8,578 bases of DNA from contig JBEKDL010000076.1 in assembly GCA_050014355.1 (NCBI GenBank), positions 1 to 8,578 on the forward strand, read 5' to 3'. The notes under the pieces were generated by a model that saw only the letters and a list, made by a program, of their open reading frames with translations, ran no database searches and was not told the origin of the DNA. The position numbers were made by a program, and so were the translations under genes. The DNA is from Fen-1077 sp050014355. GTDB taxonomy: Bacteria; Chloroflexota; Dehalococcoidia; Dehalococcoidales; RBG-16-60-22. Shown here one piece after another: positions 5,819 to 8,578 of the stretch (the first letter of the stretch is position 1; every line of letters begins with the position of its first letter).

Positions 5819-7147
5819 ATGAAAGACAATGAATACTGGAATCCCGTCCTGGAGACCATGCCGCAGGAAAAGCTGCAAAAGCTACAGTTCAAGAAGTTCA
5901 AGGAGATATTTACCTGGGCTTACGAGCGTTCCAAATTTTACCGCAAGCTGTATAAAGACGCCGGCATCGAGCCGGGAGATATCAGGTCCTTCGATGATAT
6001 CCGCAAGGTGCCAAAGATAGAGAAATCGATGTTGCGCGGCGCGCAGGGCAAGGACCCCTTCCCCTACGGGGACATCTTATGCGTACCGCTGGACCAGGTT
6101 ACCGCCTACCACCAGACGAGCGGCACAACGGGGCAGCCGGTCTACCAGGCCGATACCTGGCAGGACTGGGAGTTGAGCACCGAGGCCTACGCCTACGCCC
6201 TCTACGCGCAGGGCTACCGCGCCGGCGACCGCCTGTTCCTTCCCTTCGGCTACAATATCTTCATCGCCTTCTGGTCGTATCACTACGCCGCCGAAAAGCT
6301 CGGCTGCGAGGTCGTCCCCGGCGGCGTCCTTGACACCTCGGCCCGCATCCTCAAGATGCAGGAACTCCGCTGCGTCGGGATGGGCGCCACCCCCACTTAT
6401 ATCCTGGGCATGGCAGATACGGCCCGCAAGATGGGCCTTAACCCTCCGAAGGACCTGTTCATCAGGAAAATCACCGTGGCGGGAGAGCCGGGGGGCAGTA
6501 TCCCGGCCACGCGTAAGCGCATGGAGGATGCCTGGGGCGCGAAAGTCTACGACCAGGTGGGGAGCACGGAAATCGGCCACTGGGGCTACGAGTGCCGCCG
6601 CCAGGCCGGCCTGCATGTTAACGAGGGCCTCTATCTGGTGGAGATTGAGGACATAGAAACCGGCAAACCTATCGAAGGGCCGGGCAAGCGGGGCAAGATG
6701 GTGGTTACCAACCTCAGCCGGATGGCCCAGCCCTGCATCCGCTTCGACGTGAAGGACATCATCCAGTGGAATGCGCGGACGTGCGATTGCGGCCGCACTT
6801 ACCGGCTGCTTGAAGGCGGCGTCCAGGGGCGCGCCGACGACATCACCAAGGTCAAAGGCGTGCTACTTTCACCGGCGGCTATCGAGGAGGTAGTGCGGAA
6901 CGTGCCGCAGCTCGGGGATGAGTACATCGTTGTAGTCACCAAGAAAGGCGATATCGATGACATCACGCTGAAGGTGGAGATAAAGCCGGAGTACAAAAAG
7001 GACGAGGCTGCTATCAAGGCGAAGTTGACCGATCATCTCCGTATTACGACCAACCTTGGCTATAACATCGAGTTCCACGAGTTCGGGAGCCTGCCGCGCT
7101 CACAGGCCAAGAGCCGCCGTTTCCAGGACATGAGACCTCATCATTAG
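5819..7147 (+). CDS. Phenylacetate-CoA ligase (PaaK)-family AMP-forming enzyme
   Basis: This 442-residue adenylating enzyme activates a carboxylic acid, probably aromatic, to its CoA thioester with ATP. Visible are the P-loop TSGTTGQP (100-107), AGEPG (221-225), DQVGSTEIG (245-253), SGLH-like AGLHVNEGLYLVE (263-275), RFDVKD (308-313), the CDCGRT pair (C322, C324), GRADD (337-341), KVKGVLLSP (344-352) and the C-terminal hinge end LPRSQAKSRR with the catalytic lysine K431. Length and motif order match PaaK rather than long-chain acyl-CoA synthetases. ATG at 5819 has GAGG 8 bases upstream. The gene faces away from marR and begins a three-gene unit. Phenylacetate is a plausible substrate (PadJ-like role), but benzoate or another aryl or branched acid is possible. 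Confidence 0.9.
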   Translation: MKDNEYWNPVLETMPQEKLQKLQFKKFKEIFTWAYERSKFYRKLYKDAGIEPGDIRSFDDIRKVPKIEKSMLRGAQGKDPFPYGDILCVPLDQVTAYHQTSGTTGQPVYQADTWQDWELSTEAYAYALYAQGYRAGDRLFLPFGYNIFIAFWSYHYAAEKLGCEVVPGGVLDTSARILKMQELRCVGMGATPTYILGMADTARKMGLNPPKDLFIRKITVAGEPGGSIPATRKRMEDAWGAKVYDQVGSTEIGHWGYECRRQAGLHVNEGLYLVEIEDIETGKPIEGPGKRGKMVVTNLSRMAQPCIRFDVKDIIQWNARTCDCGRTYRLLEGGVQGRADDITKVKGVLLSPAAIEEVVRNVPQLGDEYIVVVTKKGDIDDITLKVEIKPEYKKDEAAIKAKLTDHLRITTNLGYNIEFHEFGSLPRSQAKSRRFQDMRPHH

Positions 7148-7157
7148 GAGTAAATAT

Positions 7158-7343
7158 ATGGCACAAGAATATGACATAAAAGCCATGGCGACCAAAATCA
7201 AGGCGCTCCGCCGCAACGCCGAGGCGCTAAAGGAAATTTCCGGCGGGATACCGGCCGTCATTAAAAACGCCGACCGCATTCTGGCTAACGTGAAAATGCT
7301 GGAGATAGATATCAGCGACGCGGTAAAGGTAATGGGGAAATAG
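7158..7343 (+). CDS. Small helical protein of unknown function
   Basis: This 61-residue soluble protein begins 10 bases after the ligase stop, with AGGAG 7 bases before its ATG, so it is almost certainly translated from the same message. It is rich in Ala, Lys, Ile and Met and looks like two amphipathic helices (about 7-28 and 31-59) joined at SGGIP. It has no cysteines, membrane segment or recognisable motif. I do not recognise the family. Its placement suggests an accessory or partner of the CoA ligase, or a small structural protein, but nothing in the sequence proves this. Confidence 0.7.
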   Translation: MAQEYDIKAMATKIKALRRNAEALKEISGGIPAVIKNADRILANVKMLEIDISDAVKVMGK

Positions 7344-7355
7344 CGTTTCGCATCT

Positions 7356-7375
7356 GCGCATTTGCGCAAGTGCGC
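7356..7375. repeat. 20-base near-palindrome made of TGCGC repeats
   Basis: TGCGC occurs three times at an 8-base period and the whole 20 bases read the same on both strands except for one pair of positions. It can form a stem such as GCGCA-TT-TGCGC between the two small genes. No T run follows, so it is not a classic terminator; it may be an mRNA-stabilising or attenuating hairpin in the operon. Confidence 0.45.
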
Positions 7376-7390
7376 TATTGAGGAGGAGAT

Positions 7391-7603
7391 ATGTTTTTCG
7401 CTCTGGTTCTGATAGCTGTCGGTGTTATCGCCCTGCTGGTCAAGGCAAATGTACTCTCGGGGTCGGTCTGGTCTTATGCCTGGCCGGTCATCCTGATATT
7501 GCTCGGGTTATCGTTCCTGTTCGGCCGGTTCCGACACCGTCATTCGCGTTGGTTCGGCTGCTGTCCCCCCTGGGATGACAGAGATAAAGACAAGAAGGAA
7601 TAA
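7391..7603 (+). CDS. Small membrane protein, LiaI/LiaF-like (DUF5668-type) transmembrane region
   Basis: This 70-residue protein has two hydrophobic helices: about 2-18 (FALVLIAVGVIALLVKA) and 27-44 (around YAWPVILILLGLSFLF). A basic stretch FRHRHSR follows, then CCPP and a charged tail DDRDKDKKE. The pattern of a helix, a short loop and a WPVILILLGL second helix resembles the LiaI/LiaF-like membrane segment family, some members of which occur in envelope-stress systems. AGGAGG lies 4 bases before the ATG at 7391. It follows the 61-residue gene by 47 bases and closes the plus-strand unit. The family match is by eye only. No role in aryl-acid metabolism is evident. Confidence 0.7.
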   Translation: MFFALVLIAVGVIALLVKANVLSGSVWSYAWPVILILLGLSFLFGRFRHRHSRWFGCCPPWDDRDKDKKE

Positions 7604-7620
7604 GTAGGTTTTTCGCTGTG

Positions 7621-7637
7621 TAACTTAACATAAGTTA
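7621..7637. repeat. Small hairpin TAACTTA-ACA-TAAGTTA at the convergent gene ends
   Basis: A perfect 7-bp inverted repeat with a 3-base loop sits between the converging plus-strand membrane-protein gene and the minus-strand Nmad3-like gene, and contains the latter's TAA stop. The stem is AT-rich and lacks a T run, so it is at most a weak two-way terminator. Confidence 0.35.
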
Positions 7638-8431
7638 TTACATGGCAATAATTTGTTATTCGTCTTTATTATCTCTTTCTGAAACCATTCATAGAATTTA
7701 TCCGCATTTGTAAAACATGGTAATGCCCCACTACGTTGTATATACAATCTATTATCTTTTGGCGGAGTTCTATTTGGCATATACTCAAATCCACCCCATT
7801 CTTCATAGAGATACTGCCTAAGATAATATTTGCCGTTTTTGTCCCGCTCACCTATCGGTATACATGTTTCTAACCTGCCGGACTTTCCTTTTTTTCCAAA
7901 AAAGATAAAATCATCCTTCTGGGGTTCTCTTCTAGTGTGTGCGTTGAAATGCCATTCTTCTTTCTTTATATCCTTTGCGTGTCTTCCTTTTTCCCTTAAA
8001 ATATATAGTCCAATGATTGCGTAAACGAGAGGCCTCTGTTCATGGGGTGAAATAGGCTCAAAACTTGTATAAAAAACGATTATATCACCCTCTCCCAATT
8101 CTTTAAAAAGAGGTTTCCCCCTTTCCCCTTGGTCTCCATACGTAAGATACCTGAAATCTGGGTCGAGATGAGCGTTGATATACTTTGGTTTTTTAATAAA
8201 TTTCGCTGGCAAATTCGTATTAAGACTCTTGCAGCATTTTTGAAACTGTATATATTTTTCTTCATACCCCGGGCGAATCAGGGATGTCTCACCACCAATT
8301 CCTTTGTCTTTTTCTTCAGATTCAATAATTGGGACATACGCATATTTATTTGTGCTAACGTCAATAGGCGCGTTCCAATGTCCGCTATCATCACTTGAAT
8401 CAATACCAACTCTAACTAAAAATCCTTTCAT
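7625..8431 (-). CDS. Nmad3-like (nucleotide modification associated) protein
   Basis: This 268-residue protein opens with FLVRVGIDSSDD (4-15) and WNAPID (19-24), then AYVPI (31-35), AHLDPDF (87-93), TYGD (97-100), GDIIVFYTSF (115-124) and a conserved-looking RPLVYAIIGLYI (133-144). This order recalls the Nmad3 family, predicted by others to act with nucleotide or DNA base modification; I assign it from memory of the pattern. It has no signal or membrane segment. I start at ATG 8431 rather than GTG 8434, because GGGAGGT then has a 6-base gap. The ATG overlaps the upstream gene's TGA (TGATG), a translational-coupling arrangement. The gene is distinctly AT-rich (a 60-base sample, 7681-7740, is 37% GC; a ligase sample, 6121-6180, is 67%) with many ATA and AGA codons, suggesting recent acquisition. 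Confidence 0.6.
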   Translation of the reverse strand: MKGFLVRVGIDSSDDSGHWNAPIDVSTNKYAYVPIIESEEKDKGIGGETSLIRPGYEEKYIQFQKCCKSLNTNLPAKFIKKPKYINAHLDPDFRYLTYGDQGERGKPLFKELGEGDIIVFYTSFEPISPHEQRPLVYAIIGLYILREKGRHAKDIKKEEWHFNAHTRREPQKDDFIFFGKKGKSGRLETCIPIGERDKNGKYYLRQYLYEEWGGFEYMPNRTPPKDNRLYIQRSGALPCFTNADKFYEWFQKEIIKTNNKLLPCNNLC

Positions 8432-8578
8432 CACGAGACCTCCCTAAATTTTTCTTCCGTCTGCACAATCCCAAACAGCCTCTCCGCATTCTCCGTGGTC
8501 GCGGCCGCTACCTCCGCCTCGCTCACGCCTTTGAGCGCCGCCGCTCCCCTTAAAGACCGCGCCACGTCCGCCGGGGAC
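8431..8578 (-). CDS. TatD-type metal-dependent hydrolase, C-terminal end (5' part beyond window)
   Basis: The last 48 residues of a reading frame enter from the right edge and stop at TGA (8433-8431). The segment reads SPADVARSLRGAAALKGVSE, then AEVAAATTENAERLFGI and a short tail. The pattern VA..TT.NA.RLFGI at the C-terminus is characteristic of TatD-family amidohydrolase-fold nucleases. No catalytic residues fall in the visible part, so activity cannot be judged. Its base composition is GC-rich, unlike the Nmad3-like gene it is coupled to. Confidence 0.7.
   Translation of the reverse strand, partial: SPADVARSLRGAAALKGVSEAEVAAATTENAERLFGIVQTEEKFREVS

Noticed and set aside
6077..6616. 179-codon minus-strand open frame
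   Set aside because: It lies wholly opposite the GC-rich CoA-ligase gene; long antisense frames arise there from codon bias and the protein is low-complexity Ala/Gly/Val-rich.
7354..7376. TGCGC repeats as a CRISPR-like array
   Set aside because: The units are only 8 bases long with no spacers; it is a small palindromic element.
7378..7578. 66-codon plus-strand frame beginning just before the membrane-protein gene
   Set aside because: It overlaps the 70-residue protein in another frame, begins without a suitable ribosome binding site and encodes no coherent helices.
8432..8434. GTG as start of the Nmad3-like gene
   Set aside because: It would leave only 3 bases to the GGAGGT site; the next codon, ATG at 8431, has a 6-base gap and gives the natural MKGFLVRVG beginning.

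Overview
The window most resembles the chromosome of an anaerobic, ferredoxin-using bacterium. Five consecutive minus-strand genes encode oxygen-sensitive redox enzymes: the four subunits of a 2-oxoacid:ferredoxin oxidoreductase and a molybdopterin/[4Fe-4S] oxidoreductase. Most genes are moderately GC-rich, use both ATG and GTG starts and carry strong GGAGG-type ribosome binding sites. The gene style would fit an anaerobic Chloroflexota (Dehalococcoidia-like) or a Deltaproteobacterium/Firmicute. That placement is a weak inference, because there is no rRNA or marker gene here.

Layout. (1) Bases 1-5013, minus strand: a tightly packed operon read right to left as gamma (porG-type), delta (two [4Fe-4S] ferredoxin), alpha (porA-type), beta (porB-type), then a large molybdopterin oxidoreductase that runs off the left edge. 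It has no internal stop in the 657 codons visible. (2) 5092-5574, minus: a MarR-family regulator directly upstream of that operon. (3) 5575-5818: a 244-base divergent intergenic region with a good sigma70-type promoter for marR, a weaker candidate for the ligase, a 12-bp perfect palindrome and three TATAACG boxes. (4) 5819-7603, plus: a phenylacetate-CoA ligase-type adenylating enzyme, a 61-residue helical protein and a 70-residue two-helix membrane protein. (5) 7625-8578, minus: an AT-rich gene resembling the Nmad3 family, translationally coupled to the 3' end of a TatD-type hydrolase gene cut by the right edge.

How the genes may work together. An aryl-acid CoA ligase, a DMSO-reductase-family molybdoenzyme without a Tat signal and a 2-oxoacid oxidoreductase are together the three activities of anaerobic phenylacetate alpha-oxidation: phenylacetate to phenylacetyl-CoA to phenylglyoxylate to benzoyl-CoA (the pad pathway of Aromatoleum/Thauera). 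A MarR protein between the two divergent units would fit as an aryl-CoA-responsive switch. This is the main hypothesis. The enzyme families are clear from the sequence, but the substrates are not proven by it.
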